Assembly: GCA_015146655.1 (NCBI GenBank)
Contig: VKHL01000052.1
Coordinates: 28,531 to 92,530 of the forward strand
Reading direction: 5' to 3'
DNA from: Ochromonas danica
Lineage: Eukaryota; Sar; Chrysophyceae; Chromulinales; Chromulinaceae
Length of the DNA: 64,000 bases
Shown here: piece by piece, positions 1 to 13,202 of the stretch
Position numbering within the stretch: position 1 is the first letter of the stretch
Layout of the letters: each line of letters begins with the position of its first letter
Made by a program: the position numbers and the translations under genes
The notes under the pieces: model-generated
What the model saw: the letters and a program-made list of their open reading frames with translations, nothing else
Database searches by the model: none
What the model was told of the DNA's origin: nothing

Positions 1-3000
1 GAGAAGCAGTTATTGCACCGCGAATCTGCTGTCGCATGGATTCGCAAGCAAGTTCGTGTTGCATTAAGCGTGTCCACATTGGAGATTGGTTTGCATGCAA
101 CTCACTGTCTTCTTCCTGATGATATCATTCGTCTCGATGTTATTGTTCCCAAGAGTTTGCTGCTGACCTGGCATCTTATGCTATGTGAGCGATTGCATCT
201 CTTGGTCGAAAAATCAAATTCTTATGGTGGGACCCTGTTTATCCCACCTGATGAAGAGGAAAGTAGTCTCGATCCTTTCTTCAAAGAAAACGTTACATTT
301 TTGAATCATAGTATTAGTGGAGTCAATCATAGCAAGCAGAACTTGCATCATACAGTGCACTTTGTGGTTGATAATATTCCTGTGGAGATTGTGGCTAATA
401 ATCGCCATGATTTGTGCTTTATGGCCATGTTAGAAGAGATTGACGATAAAGTTGGAAAGCATGAATTGTTTAAGAAGTCTTACCTCTTACTTCGTGCCTG
501 GTGGGCCTATGAAACGACGTCGTATTTGGGTGCCAGTATTCGTCATTATCTCAATGATCAACACCTTTTTGTTCTTCTAATCGCTATTTTTAATCGTTAT
601 CATGATCAAATTGTCTCTCCATTGCAAGCATTGAGCTATTTCCTCTCTGAATACAGTCATTATGATGGAAATAGTCAGGTGATTACTATACAAGGTATTG
701 TGGGATTTCAGACCAGAGCATCAAATCAACCTTCGAATATTCCTGGTCAGAAGAACCATTTTATCTCATCTGCTCTCTTGGAAAAGTATTGGCGTCTATA
801 TAACATTAATATCTCGATGGATGGAGAGGTCGGAAATGCTCCGTCGGGTGGAGCAGTTGGCGGGGGGAATCCATCTGTTAGAAGACCTTCAAGTTCCTCT
901 ACTGAAGATGCTGTTGTTGGACATCCTGTAGAGCCGGTCGCTGCTAATGGCAGTGGTAGTGACAAGATAGCTGCACTTAATTGCGGTGGTTCTCAGAGCG
1001 CCTTGCCTAGTCTGATCATCCCACCCAATACCATTCAGAACGAAGAAATGATTATTACCAGAGAGTTACTAAAGCAGTTGAGTGAGAATAATCTACATCA
1101 CTTCGAACGATCCTCTTTCAATGTACTTCATCCTTTAAATCACACCAACATGATTCAAGAGAAGTTGTCTGTTCGTAGAGTGAATCGCATTCTTAAGGCA
1201 TTTCAAATGGGAGCAACCAATCTCACCTTCTTTCTTCGTCGAGTGAAAGAGATGAATGGTGATAAGATTGAAGCCATCACCAGTTATTTTACGAATGTAC
1301 TTGCAGGATCTCGTCATCGCGGTGATGTTGCTGTTACTACCGATATCAGCACATCAGACAACAATGGAGATGGTGGTAATTCGATTGAAGATAGATTGTG
1401 AGTGATTTTCTCTTTGTCCATTTGTTTTGTTAACGTCTTGCTTACTTCTCTGTTATTTTCTGTTTCTCGTGTTTGTGGACGGTTAGGGTATTTGAGAATG
1501 GGATTGCTAAGATTCATCAGAATATTAACTATTATGACCTCATCTTGGAGGCTGTTGTCAGTGAGCATGCTCTACAATCTCTCACTATGGAAATTCTGGC
1601 TACGAAAGGATCTTTACCTGTGGGAGAAATTGGCAAAGTATTAGCTGACATCACTTCCATTCCCAATCTCTCGCAAAAGTTGAAAGAGAAATTTGGTGGA
1701 TTGAAGAAGTTTGTTGAACTCTTCCCAATGAGTTTTGTTATTTCCAATGATCATCCATTCAATCCCAATGTCCTCTTGCGATCATCTCTATCGACTGAAT
1801 ACTTAGAGATGATTGATAAAGGGATTTTCCCTCCTCAACTGCTTATTCGACCTAAGAAGGTAAGATATTATGACTGTGTTGTATGTGCTATAGTGCTGTA
1901 TTGATATGGTTATGTTTGGTCTACTAGACGGCTGCCAGTAAAAAGAAGAAATCTCAATCAGCGTCTTTTACTTCGTTATCGCATAATGGAGAAGTGATCT
2001 TTCGCTCCGACTATCCCGCTTCTGCTGTTGGCTCATCTGCAACTCCTCCGTTTAACAATCTAAGTAATGGTGGTGGTAGTGCAACTGGCTCACCCGTGAG
2101 TACCATTCATAACAGCAACAGTTGTGGCAATCTCAATAATTTCAATGTTAATGGAGGGGCGAATGGGAATAATGGACACCGCATGTCAATCCCGTCCCCT
2201 TCATTCCATAATTCCTCTCATCCTAATTTGAAAGGTAACGGTATTGTAACTGGATCATCCATGACATCCAACACCACGTCGTCTATGATGTCAGCCAATG
2301 TCGTTACGACTGCTTCAAGTGGAGGGGTAATGAAAAATGGTAGTGTGAATATGTCAAACCGCGCCAAACTAACTGGACAGAGCAAAGTCATTGGTAATAA
2401 CAATAGTGGTTATGGACAAGCCGCTTTCTATGTCAATGAATCCAATTATTCCTATGGAAATGGCGGACAGTTGCGAGGAAATGGACAGCCAAATACCCAA
2501 ATGAATGTTCCTGGTAACTATGGTGGTTATTACAGTCCTTCAGATAGCATGAATGCTACTGGTCGCTCTGATAATAGTTTGCAGCACGGATTTAACTCCA
2601 TGGGTTCGAATGGTTTCTTGTCTGGTACCAGTGTGGAGACAGCCTATCCTCTCTATGCTCCTCATTCTGCCAACAGTAGCAATAGCAATAGTTATAGTGG
2701 TAGTAATAATACCGTCTATGTCAACAGCCTCCTTCAAGCGATGATTCCTCCTTCTCCTGCTGCAATGGGAGTTAATGATGCTGCTAATGTTGGTGGTTAT
2801 GGGAATTCATACTTGTCCCAGCTCCGAAGAGATTCCTTTGAAGTCCCCATGACAAACAATTCTCATGGATATAGCAACCCACTGGGTGCAAACACAAGCA
2901 ACAGCAATACGGCTTTATATAACCTTGGACTGTCAACTTCTACTCCTTCACCTGTCAATACCAATGCCAACGTTCGTAGCTCTTTTGACTATGGTGACTC

Positions 3001-3178
3001 CACTTTGATCAATACGGCAGGTCTGTTGGGCAGTGCTAATGCTTCTACCACTATGAATACTTCCAATGATTCTGCCTCGAACTTGGTTGTATCTGCTCCT
3101 GTTACGACCACTTCCAATACCAATGGTCGTGGAAGTACTGGTGGTGAATCATATGTGTCCAGATTGTTCATGAGATAA
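1..3178 (+). CDS. Nucleotidyltransferase/PAP-OAS1-like protein, 5' truncated
   Basis: The gene is open at the left edge; visible exons are 1..1397, 1487..1859 and 1928..3178, with donors GTGAGT and GTAAGA and phases that join cleanly to give about 1,006 residues. The first exon resembles the substrate-binding half of the poly(A)-polymerase/2'-5'-oligoadenylate-synthetase superfamily as seen in plant nucleotidyltransferase-family proteins: a helical stretch beginning KKSYLLLRAWWAYET, then IRHYLNDQHLFVLLIAIFN, and later a motif around FNVLHPLNHTNMIQEKLS followed by SVRRVNRILKAFQMGA. The catalytic GS/DxD end would lie upstream of the window. The last 400 residues are low-complexity Asn/Ser/Gly. 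The likely role is RNA or nucleotide end modification in nucleus or cytoplasm, inferred from family resemblance only. Alternatives are a catalytically inactive paralogue. Confidence 0.6.
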
Positions 3179-5838
3179 GCTGGAATAGAGTTGCTTGATC
3201 CAATCGCAGTCTTATCTAACAATCCTGTAGCTTTTTATTTTTTGAGTCCTTTCTTTCTAGATCATGCCTAAATAGAATTAGTGTTGGCTTCCTTAGAGTG
3301 GTGTTAGTTTGTCTTGGAGGAGGTTGTTCATTATGATGTGATCTTTGGCTGAGGGCTCTTTTTATGTGAATGTGCTTATGCAGTTTTTTGCTTTCTTCCT
3401 CTTCTCAAGCCACGTTGTTATTGTTTTGTCTTGTCTATATGAACTATATTTGTATGGACAATCAATCATCTGAGCAGCTCTTCCAATGCTCTGGAATAAA
3501 GATATCAACTGTTGTATATGCCGTGAAAGATGGTGTATGGATATGATACGATTTGATGATGTCGCTTTCTATCTCCCTCTTTCAATCGGCATCATCGGCC
3601 AACAACTTCATTTCACCCGAATATCATAAGAAATAAAGGGAAGAATAGTAATAATAAGAAAGAAAGAACTAAGGGTGTATAAGCAAGAGATAGCATTATA
3701 GTGATACGATTGTTGCTCCTGTTACCTTAGCAACTAGGTTGATACTGTTTCCTTTCCATTCTCTGCTTAACCTAGTTTAACTCGTCGTGTTACACATGCT
3801 TGAGTTGTTTGATAATGAAGGCAGCCATGCGCAAGACTAAAAGACTACCCCATTGCGTACTGCCTAATAGCTTAGACAACCTCCCTTCTCCTGTTCTTCA
3901 TGAATCTATCATGCCAGTTGCATATCATGCTTCCTCTTTCTCCTTGCGTATAATTCCCCCCTCATACTGTTCTGTTCTACTCACTCGGTCTGCTATTTTC
4001 TATTCCTACTCTTCTGTTTTGATTTCCTAGCTTTAGCGGTGATTCTCTATGCTCTCTCTCTCTCATGGCCCAAGAGTGTTTGTGGTGTGATGTAGTAGTA
4101 GTGGTGGTGGTAGATAGTGATGATTCTAGAGTCTGTGTGTGGTAGTAGTAGTTGGTCCTGTAGTGGATAGGCTAGATAGTGGAATGGTAGCCTATGGCCG
4201 CGAGTCAGCAGTCTAAGAATAAGAGGAAATACACCCAATAGAGTAGACAATTGTCCCGCCGTCTCCCTGCTTATTACGTCAACACGTCTAGAATCCATCT
4301 TATCCATTTCCTCTATGGTTCATTAGATAGTTCATTCCCTCTCAATCCCAAACTACGACCTATGTCTTGTTTCCTACTTTTACTAGGCCTATGGTTTATA
4401 TGGTTGAGGGTGTATTGCTTGTGATGTGTAGACTGTCCAATCTCACCTGCTGTAGCAAATGTCTATGTGATGATGATGTGCCACTACCTACTCTACATCG
4501 CATTGCCACTGCTACAGCCACTGTGTGATTTAATACTGGCATTTTAACAATCAGAAAAGGGTATATATGTGCTTTAACAATGATCTGCCTTTTATTGATT
4601 CGCTATGTTCTCCACATGACTAGAAAGAAGAATGACTTGTTGGTATACTTAATGATAAGGTTTATGGTCAAGTTAGTCTTGTTGGAGATGTTCTTTTCGC
4701 TGTATGTCTTCATGGAGGGATGAAGAATGTGATGATAGATGATGATGCTTTTGCAGTAGTAGTGCTGGTATTCAGGCTCCTGCTGCCTCATCTAACTACC
4801 ATCCTCCTCCTCCTCTTATCTCATGCCTTCCCTTCCTTCCATTATTATTATTACTAACCTTGCATTCTTCCTTTCTCCACCACCCTTTTCGTTGTGGGGG
4901 TTGACAGTTGGGTTGAGTCGATTACCTATCCAATCGCTACCCTATACGCTAGGCCTATAACTAACTATTGATGATAGTAATACTATATGAATAACTCAAC
5001 CTTACTTCATGTCTGGTGAAGAGTTGATGAAGAAGGAAAATGAATATACAAAAACAAAACAAAAAAAGTATAAAAAAACATACACACTCAAAAGCAATCA
5101 TAATAAATAGGACTTGACTTCATGTTAGTAATTCCCGCCAAAAGTTATCAATGATGTTTATAGACGTTATGATTATTATAGGATATGATTTGAACCAAGT
5201 GATAGAGATAAAGAGCTAATCTTTATGAACCATTCTTTTCTTTCTCCTTAATAATATAACGTTCTATAGTTACTTGTTATTGTAATTAAGTTAATAATTC
5301 AATCAAGTCAATCAATAATAATCTAGGTAGAATATACTACTTGTAGATGTTATCATATCATATTCTCATATATTCTCATAGCTTTGCAGCCACCCTTTTT
5401 AACGTTGCAGAAACTTTTCTACGAAGTCTATCCTGGCGGCAATTAAATATTCTTTGTAGGGCTGACTTGTCTTGGATTATGCCATGATTGATCGCTAGAC
5501 TAAAATGTAGTTGGGTAGTCGCTTGGGCCGATGGAGACAGCGAGCTTAAAGTCTAATTTCTTGATGTTAAAGTCGAAGTGTTTTCCCGATGTGTCGAATG
5601 CGAAAAACGTGTTTTTCCGTCGCGTGTTTTTGGTTGTCTGGGAGCACATCATCTCTCACACATTCCATTCAGATTGACTTTTGTCAACGATTCCACACTT
5701 TTATCAAAGACTTCAATCGTCTTCCATCTGAATTGTCTAGGTAAGAATCTACAAATTTAATTGAGTATTTGTGCATATCTGCTTTTGTTATCTCGCGTCT
5801 CACGAATTGTGCTTTACTTTTCACCAAGACCAGCGACT
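3179..5838. other. Intergenic region, no gene seen
   Basis: About 2.7 kb with short open frames only, none with protein-like composition. It contains the 3' untranslated region of the upstream gene, GTA/GTG triplet-rich stretches near 4090-4160 and an AT-rich segment from 5040 to 5400. A GTAAGA donor near 5741 and a CAAG acceptor just before 5830 could mark a 5'-untranslated intron of the small gene starting at 5839. Confidence 0.5.
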
Positions 5839-6078
5839 ATGGAATCAGCGTCCCAACAACAACAACCAACCCCAAACAAATGCCCCGTGTGCAAAGAAAC
5901 CCGGAGCGACCACGACCAGAAGGGAGATAAGTGCAAAACTTGTTATAGAAACAGTTTTATAAAATCACCCACAGAACGTTCGAAAGGTGACGGCAGACTT
6001 TTGGACATGAGAGGTCGAGAAAAGACGAAATTAAAAAACCAAGAAAGGGAAGTGAAGTGGACTGTAGAAAAGAAATGA
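5839..6078 (+). CDS. Small putative zinc-binding protein
   Basis: A 79-residue frame starting at the first ATG after a possible 5'-UTR intron. Residues 15-38 contain two CxxC pairs (CPVCK, then CKTCYR 13 residues later), which could form a four-cysteine zinc knuckle. The rest is Lys/Arg/Glu-rich and highly charged, as in short nucleic-acid-binding proteins. I do not recognise a family. The frame is short, and its 3' half overlaps the antisense LRR-like remnant, so it could be chance. Confidence 0.35.
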   Translation: MESASQQQQPTPNKCPVCKETRSDHDQKGDKCKTCYRNSFIKSPTERSKGDGRLLDMRGREKTKLKNQEREVKWTVEKK

Positions 6079-6084
6079 AATTCA

Positions 6085-6609
6085 CTATAGAGGTGGAAAC
6101 ATTTGACCACATATTAAAGTAACTCTGTAAGGTTTTGGTCTTTATCCCTCTTCTCAACGAGGACAATGCCTCATCATTAACCTCACTATTGTTGCCAGAT
6201 CCAAAATATCTCACTCCTTCCAAATGACTATATTCTCTCAGAAAGAAGGATAATTTCTCTTCCAAGTCACACAACTCGTTCGAATCCAGATAGCGTTCCC
6301 TCTTGCCAGTCAGACTTTCCATCTCGATGGAGCGAATTGCTGGACAGTAGCTTCTATAGTCCAACTTTGTGGTAAGATTTTATAGCAAAGTCGCTATCAC
6401 TTACGAGCATGTCATCAGTAAGTGGTATGATTGGTAGCTAGTCGCAAAGTAATACTGGTGGAAAGTTTTTGTTTTCTATTATGCCACTTTCTCATCCTCA
6501 ACCCACTTAATGAAGACAACCATGCGTCACGATCTCCTTTCCCTATACATGCTTTATCCAAAGATATCAGATCCTGCCATGGTATCAACCATTCTGAGTG
6601 GATACTATG
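6085..6609 (-). pseudogene. Degraded LRR/F-box-like protein gene
   Basis: On the minus strand two protein-like segments lie in different frames. Segment 1 (6609 down to 6418) reads SIHSEWLIPWQDLISLDKAC followed by a helical WLSSLSGLRMRKWHN stretch, the layout of the N-terminal 'WL..D...LD.A..N' module that precedes leucine-rich repeats in many algal and oomycete RNI-type proteins. It ends at a TGA before a GTAAGT. Segment 2 (from 6364) reads YCPAIRSIEMESLTGKR and then EKLSFFLREYSHLEGVRYFG, like the following LRRs. No start codon is visible (a TAG lies two codons upstream of segment 1) and no canonical splice joins the two without meeting a stop. I interpret it as a pseudogene or gene fragment. 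A multi-exon gene with an unusual intron is the alternative. Confidence 0.4.
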
Positions 6610-6963
6610 CTAGTAGAGATCTCATGACCATGGTCCACAACACCTTCTGACAAATGCTTAGGCAAGTCCGAGTTGTAAATGGTGTTATTCCGTGCCACTT
6701 ATGCTGTATATTCCCCAAAAAACGGTTGTAAAAAGAGAAATGCCCCCAAAACCTGAAAACAACGCCGTTTTTGTCCAACACTCTGAGGTAAAGAGCTAGA
6801 TCTCCAGAATCTGGAATTTAGCTGTCCCTGCAGTTGGTTGGCATGTGGATGATTGAGAGAAATAGTGAAGATAAGTATTAACACCACTACTGATATAAAA
6901 TATATAATTTTAACAGGGTGTAGTCATTCTAATTAGTAGAAAGAAGGAAAGAAGAATAGCTCG
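6610..6963. other. Intergenic, no gene seen
   Basis: About 350 bases between the LRR-like remnant and the start of the SNW gene. It probably includes the SNW promoter and 5' leader. I see no conserved element. Confidence 0.5.
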
Positions 6964-9172
6964 ATGTTAACAGGGTAGGTAATTCATCCACTTATTCATT
7001 CACTCACTCACTCATTCACTTACACATATGAATTAATTGAATTATTATTGAATAATAATAATGATGATGGTGATGATGATGGTGATGATTGTCATCTAAT
7101 AGAATCCTCCCTCCTCCCAAAAATAACCCTACCAAGAATCAACATCTCTCTCAACATGAGCAAGGAGAGGATGAAGAAGAAGTTCCTAAGACTACCTCGT
7201 CTAGTGGGGGCAGTCAATCAATTTCCAGTAATAGGTAAGCACACACATACCATCTATATCTCCTACTCATACCCTACCCACACTCCTCACTCGATTCTTC
7301 CTTGTCCCTCCCTATCATAACCCAATATCATCTCTCACCCTCTCGATACACTCTCACTCACTCACTCTCTCTTTATCAGGAAAGTAATTCCATCTTATCC
7401 TAATCGTAAAGGATTTATTCCAACAAAAGCAGATGACTTCCAAGATGGTGGTGCCTATCCTGAAATTCATTTAATTCAATATCCTTTAAATATGGGTAAA
7501 CCAGGTCAAAAGAGTACTGCAGTAATCCCTGTTCAATTAACAGAGAAAGGTACTTTACGTACTGATCTAATTGTTAAACAAGGTGTGAATAAATCCAAAA
7601 TTATTCAAACTTCATTACAAGATATTAAAGAGAAAGTAATGACAAAAGAAGATATTGCCTTACCTGATCCTGAAGAAGAAGTTGCTACAGCATTACGTAC
7701 AAAAGAAGCTTTAGAAGCTATTATTCAATCAAAGATTAAAACAAATAAAGGTGGTACGATAACAAGTAAAGAAGAAGTAGAACCACAATATATTCGTTAT
7801 ACTGCTAATCCTAATGCACCAGGATATAATGCAGCAGCTTCACAACGTGTTATTAAAATGGTTGAAGCACAAGTTGATCCTATGGAACCTCCTAAACATA
7901 AACAAATGAAAGTAAGTTTTTGATTGATTTGATCAAAGGGTTAGTAATAATCAATTCTCATTTATGATTTGTTATGTGATGGTATAATAGGTTCCTCGTG
8001 CTGCTCCAGCTCCACCAGTTCCTGTTTTACATTCACCACCACGTAAATTAACAGTAGCTGATCAACAAGCATGGAAGATACCACCATGTGTATCAAATTG
8101 GGTAAATGCAAGAGGTTTTATTATTCCTTTAGATAAACGTCTTGTTGCAGATGGACGTGGTCTACAAGAAAGTACTATTAATAATAAGTTTGCTATGTTA
8201 TCTGAATCACTTTATATTGCTGAACGTAAAGCAGTACAAGATTTAAATATTCGTAATGAATTGAGAAAGAAGATTGCATTACGTGAGAAAGAAGAACGAG
8301 AGAATCAACTTCGTGAGATGGCTAATCGTGCTCGATTAGAACGATCTGGTGCATTAGCTTCTTCCTCTTATGGTACCTCAGCAATTGCAGATTATCGTAG
8401 TGATGAAGATGAAGAAGGGAAAGACTATCGTAGTGATGATGGAAGTGTTTCCTCCAGACATTCAGATGATGAAGATGGAAATGGTGATGAAGAAGATCCT
8501 ATTGCTCGTCAACAACGTGAACGTTTACGTTTCCAACGTCGTAAAGAACATGAACGAGAGATGCGGTTAGCTAATATGAAAGGTAATTTGCGTCGAACAA
8601 AAGCTGATCGTGATGAAACACGTGATGTCTCAGAACAGGTTGCTTTGGGATTATTGAAAGGCACAGGGAAGCTTACAGGTGAATCTGCCTTTGATAATCG
8701 TTTATTCAATCAGTCAGGTGGTATGGATCAAGGCTTTGGTGGTGAAGATGACTATAACGTCTATAGTAGACCTTTATTTGATCGTGGTGAAGCGGGTAGT
8801 ATCTATCGTCCAAAGAATGTCGATGGTGAACTCTATGGTGGAGGGGAAGGTGGAGGAGGAGGAGCTGGTGCAGATGACCAAATGGACAAGTTGCTTAATA
8901 CTTCACGCTTTCGTCCTGATAAAGGTTTCAAAGGAGCTGAAGGAGGTGGACGTGGTCAAGGAGGAAGAGATGCACCAGTGCAATTTGAGAAAGTGGATGA
9001 ACGTGATCCCTATGCTCGCGATCGTGAAAGCGGAAGACGGAGGTCACGTAGTGAAGATAGTCGTGATGGTGGTGGTGGTCGTGGTGGTGGCCGAAGAGGT
9101 CGTGATGACTCTGCCTCTCCTCCTCGTCGTGGACAGAATAAACGATCTCGTCATGACAGTGATGAGGACTAA
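6964..9172 (+). CDS. SNW1: SNW domain splicing/transcription factor (SNW1/SKIP/Prp45)
   Basis: Exons 6964..6974, 7103..7234, 7380..7911 and 7991..9172 give 618 residues. The first coding exon is only 11 nt (M-L-T plus two bases of Gly) and joins to give MLTGILPPPKNNPT. The conserved SNW core follows: YPNRKGFIPTKADDFQDGGA, PEIHLIQYPLNMGK, RYTANPNAPGYNAAASQRVI, then after intron 3 the signature SNWVNARGFIIPLDKRL and a helical AERKAVQDLNIRNELRKKIA. The C-terminal half is charged, Gly-rich and RS-like. The family is an intrinsically disordered component of the activated spliceosome (Prp19-associated) and a transcription co-regulator, acting in the nucleus. Human SNW1 is 536 residues; the extra length is in the low-complexity tail. 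It converges on the Rab1 gene. Identification is secure; the microexon start is inferred from frame and splice consensus. Confidence 0.93.
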
Positions 9173-9462
9173 AGCACGAGAGAAAAGGCCACAAATCATG
9201 CATCAATCTTAACTGCAAGCATAATAATAAAAACAATAAACTCTTGTTGTAACTGTTGTCTCCAAAAGCAAGACAAAAGTAGATGTGTTACGTTTTATGA
9301 ACAAGGAAAGGTGACATGACTGCTGGATGGCAACAGCCACAATCACCACATCTACAAGTCATCATCCTCTTCCGACAACTGCATGCACAAAAACATATTC
9401 TTCTTCCTATATTACTAGAGTCATGTAATATTGGGTAGTAAAAATGCAGAGAAGCAGTATCT

Positions 9463-10573
<1,111 letters not shown>

Positions 10574-11531
10574 GTTGATATGAGATAATGTTTTGAAAAA
10601 ACGGAATTTCCCCTAGGATATTATGATAATGAAAGAAGAGAATTCACAAAGGGAAAAAAAACAGAAGATATGAATAAGAACAATAGTTATAGGAAGGAAA
10701 AAAAGGAAGGTTAGGAGAAGGTGTCCTACGTTTTTTTGGGCTTGGATGACGAGGAAGGACTCGAAGGTATTGATCGATGCTGCTCTCTCTGTGCTCAGTG
10801 CTGCTGCTGCTGTTGGCTCTGCTGGGACGCTTCCTTCGCTGTGTGTGTGTGCATGTGTGCATGTGTGCATGGTATGGGAGACATGACATGACCACGCACG
10901 GCACGCGACGTGTGAGAAGGGCAAATCTGACCTGACCCGCAGCTGACCTGTGACCTGACCCGAGACTGGACTGTTTGACCCACTTGCTGGTTGTGACCAT
11001 TTCACGCGCAAAGCAATAATAATCCTTCTCATCACAGATCAGCGATTAGGCAGGCAAGGAGCAACAATTGGATGAGCATCATTAAGTTAGAAAGCAGGCT
11101 ATCATAAACTTACAATAATCATCTTTTATTTCTAACATAAGTTGTAAAGACATATCCGCTTGTAGATGTTATTTTGCTAATAAAACAGCTACAAGTTGAC
11201 ATACAGTACATATAGCAGCTCTCACTGAAATATGTTTGTGATAACTACTATCAAAGATTTGTACTGTTTTCTTTGTTGTGTCTGCTCCACTAGAGCAGAA
11301 AGTAATCAATCATCCTCATCATTGTTTGGGGATAGTCAATAGGAATAGCTCCAGAGCTGTTCTCCACTAAACCAAGTCATCGAAATCATAACACATATAA
11401 CACATGTAATTTCATGATTCCTCATAAATGACTCATTACCTTCACATGTAAGACATCAGCACTCATTAACAATAATCAACAGCTTACAGCATTCTATCCT
11501 ATCCTATCCTATCCTATCCCATTCAATCTTA
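10574..11531. other. Intergenic, low-complexity
   Basis: Holds the Rab1 5' leader, a CTG run near 10798-10816, GTGTGCAT repeats near 10842-10872, and a TATCC tandem repeat at about 11495-11519. Minus-strand open frames here follow the simple repeats and do not look like protein. Confidence 0.5.
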
Positions 11532-12863
11532 TCAACTACTACATGCTAACTTTCGCTTCTTAGCATTATGATCATCGTTAGAGTCATCATCTTCATTGTC
11601 TGTTCCACACTCTGAGCTTCTCTTTCCCATCACAGTCTTCTTCTCTTCTTCTTTCTTCTCCTTCTTTCTCTTCTTCTTCTTCTTCTTGTCACTATTAATA
11701 AGACCTAATCGCTTCTTCTCATCATACATAAGGAAGTTATCTGCAGCATTGAGAGCATCAGCACGGGTCGCTAGATTTGGATGCTTCTCTCTCAAAATCT
11801 TCAACCACTTGACAGCCAGCTTCTTCCTACCACTTCTCATCTCTTTCCAGCACATGTCAAAATTTAGAGAGGAGCAAAAGTTCTATGAGCAAAATGATGA
11901 ATCCAACAATCAAACAAAGTCATCACATCACATAACATGAGTAGTAGTAGTAGTAGAGATGATCTGTCTCACCTGAGTGATAGCTATGGTAGCATCTAAA
12001 TTCAATACACCATGCCACCATCCACCTGGTATATAGACTGTCTCTCCAGGATATTGAATAAATTCAATAATTTCTAATTCAGGATGTTGTTGACGTATAC
12101 GAGGTAATAAATCAACAAAATAGTTAATAGCTTCATCATCTTCACCTTTACGAATAACATCTAATCCTTTTACAATACGTTTAGGTGAATGAGGTGGGAA
12201 TAATACCCAACGTTTCCTTCCTAGAATAGAAGTATTCCAAGCAGAGGTACCTAATGGATCAAGATGAACTGTAGTACCAGATCTTTCAGGTCCAATAAGG
12301 AACCATCGATAAGGAGGACGCTTCTTTTCACCAACTAAACTGAAAAGATCTTCACAGAAATAGGATGGTAAACTGAAATCTTCCATCATCTTTTTACATA
12401 AGGTATCTTCATAGAAGTTACTATCAAAGATATAAAGTGGTGAATCATCATAATTTTGATGACAATAGGTTAGAAAATATTTTAATTTCATTTTAATCTT
12501 ATATCCATCATCATCTTCACCACATTTGAATAATGAATTACCATAATCTTTAGTTAATTTCTTTAATGTCCAATTTCTATTAGCTGACCAATTTTCTTGT
12601 AATGGTAAATCAGTGAGGATACAAGGTAAGTTAGGACTTTCAAATCGCTGACGGAAGTCCGTCACTGAGAGATCAGCACAACGGAATCGAGGGATAGGAG
12701 GAATGTTCTGAGGAAGTTGACGTAATGCTAAGAAGTCATTCTTTCTTGTTATAGCAAAGCCATCTTTTGACCAATTCTTGAGAGAAGGACGATGACGTCG
12801 TTTAGCATCATCAGCTCTTCGTTGCCAAGTCTTCATTGTTTGATCTTTATCTTCTGTTGTCAT
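11532..12863 (-). CDS. JMJD6: JmjC-domain oxygenase, JMJD6-like
   Basis: Exons 12863..11973 and 11882..11532 give 413 residues (human JMJD6 has 403). Near-identical blocks to the JMJD6 family include FKCGEDDDGYKIKMKLKYFL, DDSPLYIFDS, RPPYRWFLIGPERSGTTVH, HLDPLGTSAWN, PGETVYIPGGWWHGVLNLD and AIAITQNF across the splice. The Fe(II) ligands are the H-x-D of HLDPLG and the distal His of GGWWH; the oxoglutarate-binding region is intact. The family performs 2-oxoglutarate-dependent lysyl 5-hydroxylation of splicing factors and has been reported as an arginine demethylase; it is nuclear. The C-terminal exon carries a Lys-rich nuclear-localisation tail and an acidic patch. It starts 339 bases from the divergently transcribed hydrolase gene. 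Confidence 0.93.
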
Positions 12864-13202
12864 CTCTTTTTTCTAATAAATGGATATTGAATGAAGAAAG
12901 ATATAGAAAAATGTTCTTCCTTGTTCACCACCACAATTTCGTCACCAATCATCACATTGGTCACTACAAAGAAAGGGAAAGGAGAGCTTTAACTTCACCA
13001 CTTCTTGAGTTAACTATGGATTTAAGTTAACGTGAGAAAGAAACGCGTTGTTCCAAACTTCAATAATCAGTGGGACAAGGGCAAGCCCCGCAGAACAGCA
13101 ACAGAAGGCTGGGACAGTCCAGTCGTGAAGAAGAGACCTTACTCAGACTGAAAAAGTCCGTCTGAAAAGAAGAGATCTTTCATTTTTCTTGTCACTATCA
13201 TC
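12864..13202. promoter_or_regulatory. Intergenic between divergent genes (shared promoter region)
   Basis: The 339 bases separate two divergent start codons (JMJD6-like and hydrolase), so both promoters must lie here. I see no recognisable TATA box or other defined element. Confidence 0.4.

Noticed and set aside
4047-4307. Minus-strand 86-codon frame
   Set aside because: No protein-like composition; translates GTA/GTG triplet repeats.
8679-9212. Overlapping frames over the SNW1 3' half
   Set aside because: They translate the Gly/Arg/Asp-rich repeats in other frames.
10613-11035. Minus-strand frames upstream of Rab1
   Set aside because: Translate CTG and GTGTGCAT repeats; no initiation context or splicing.
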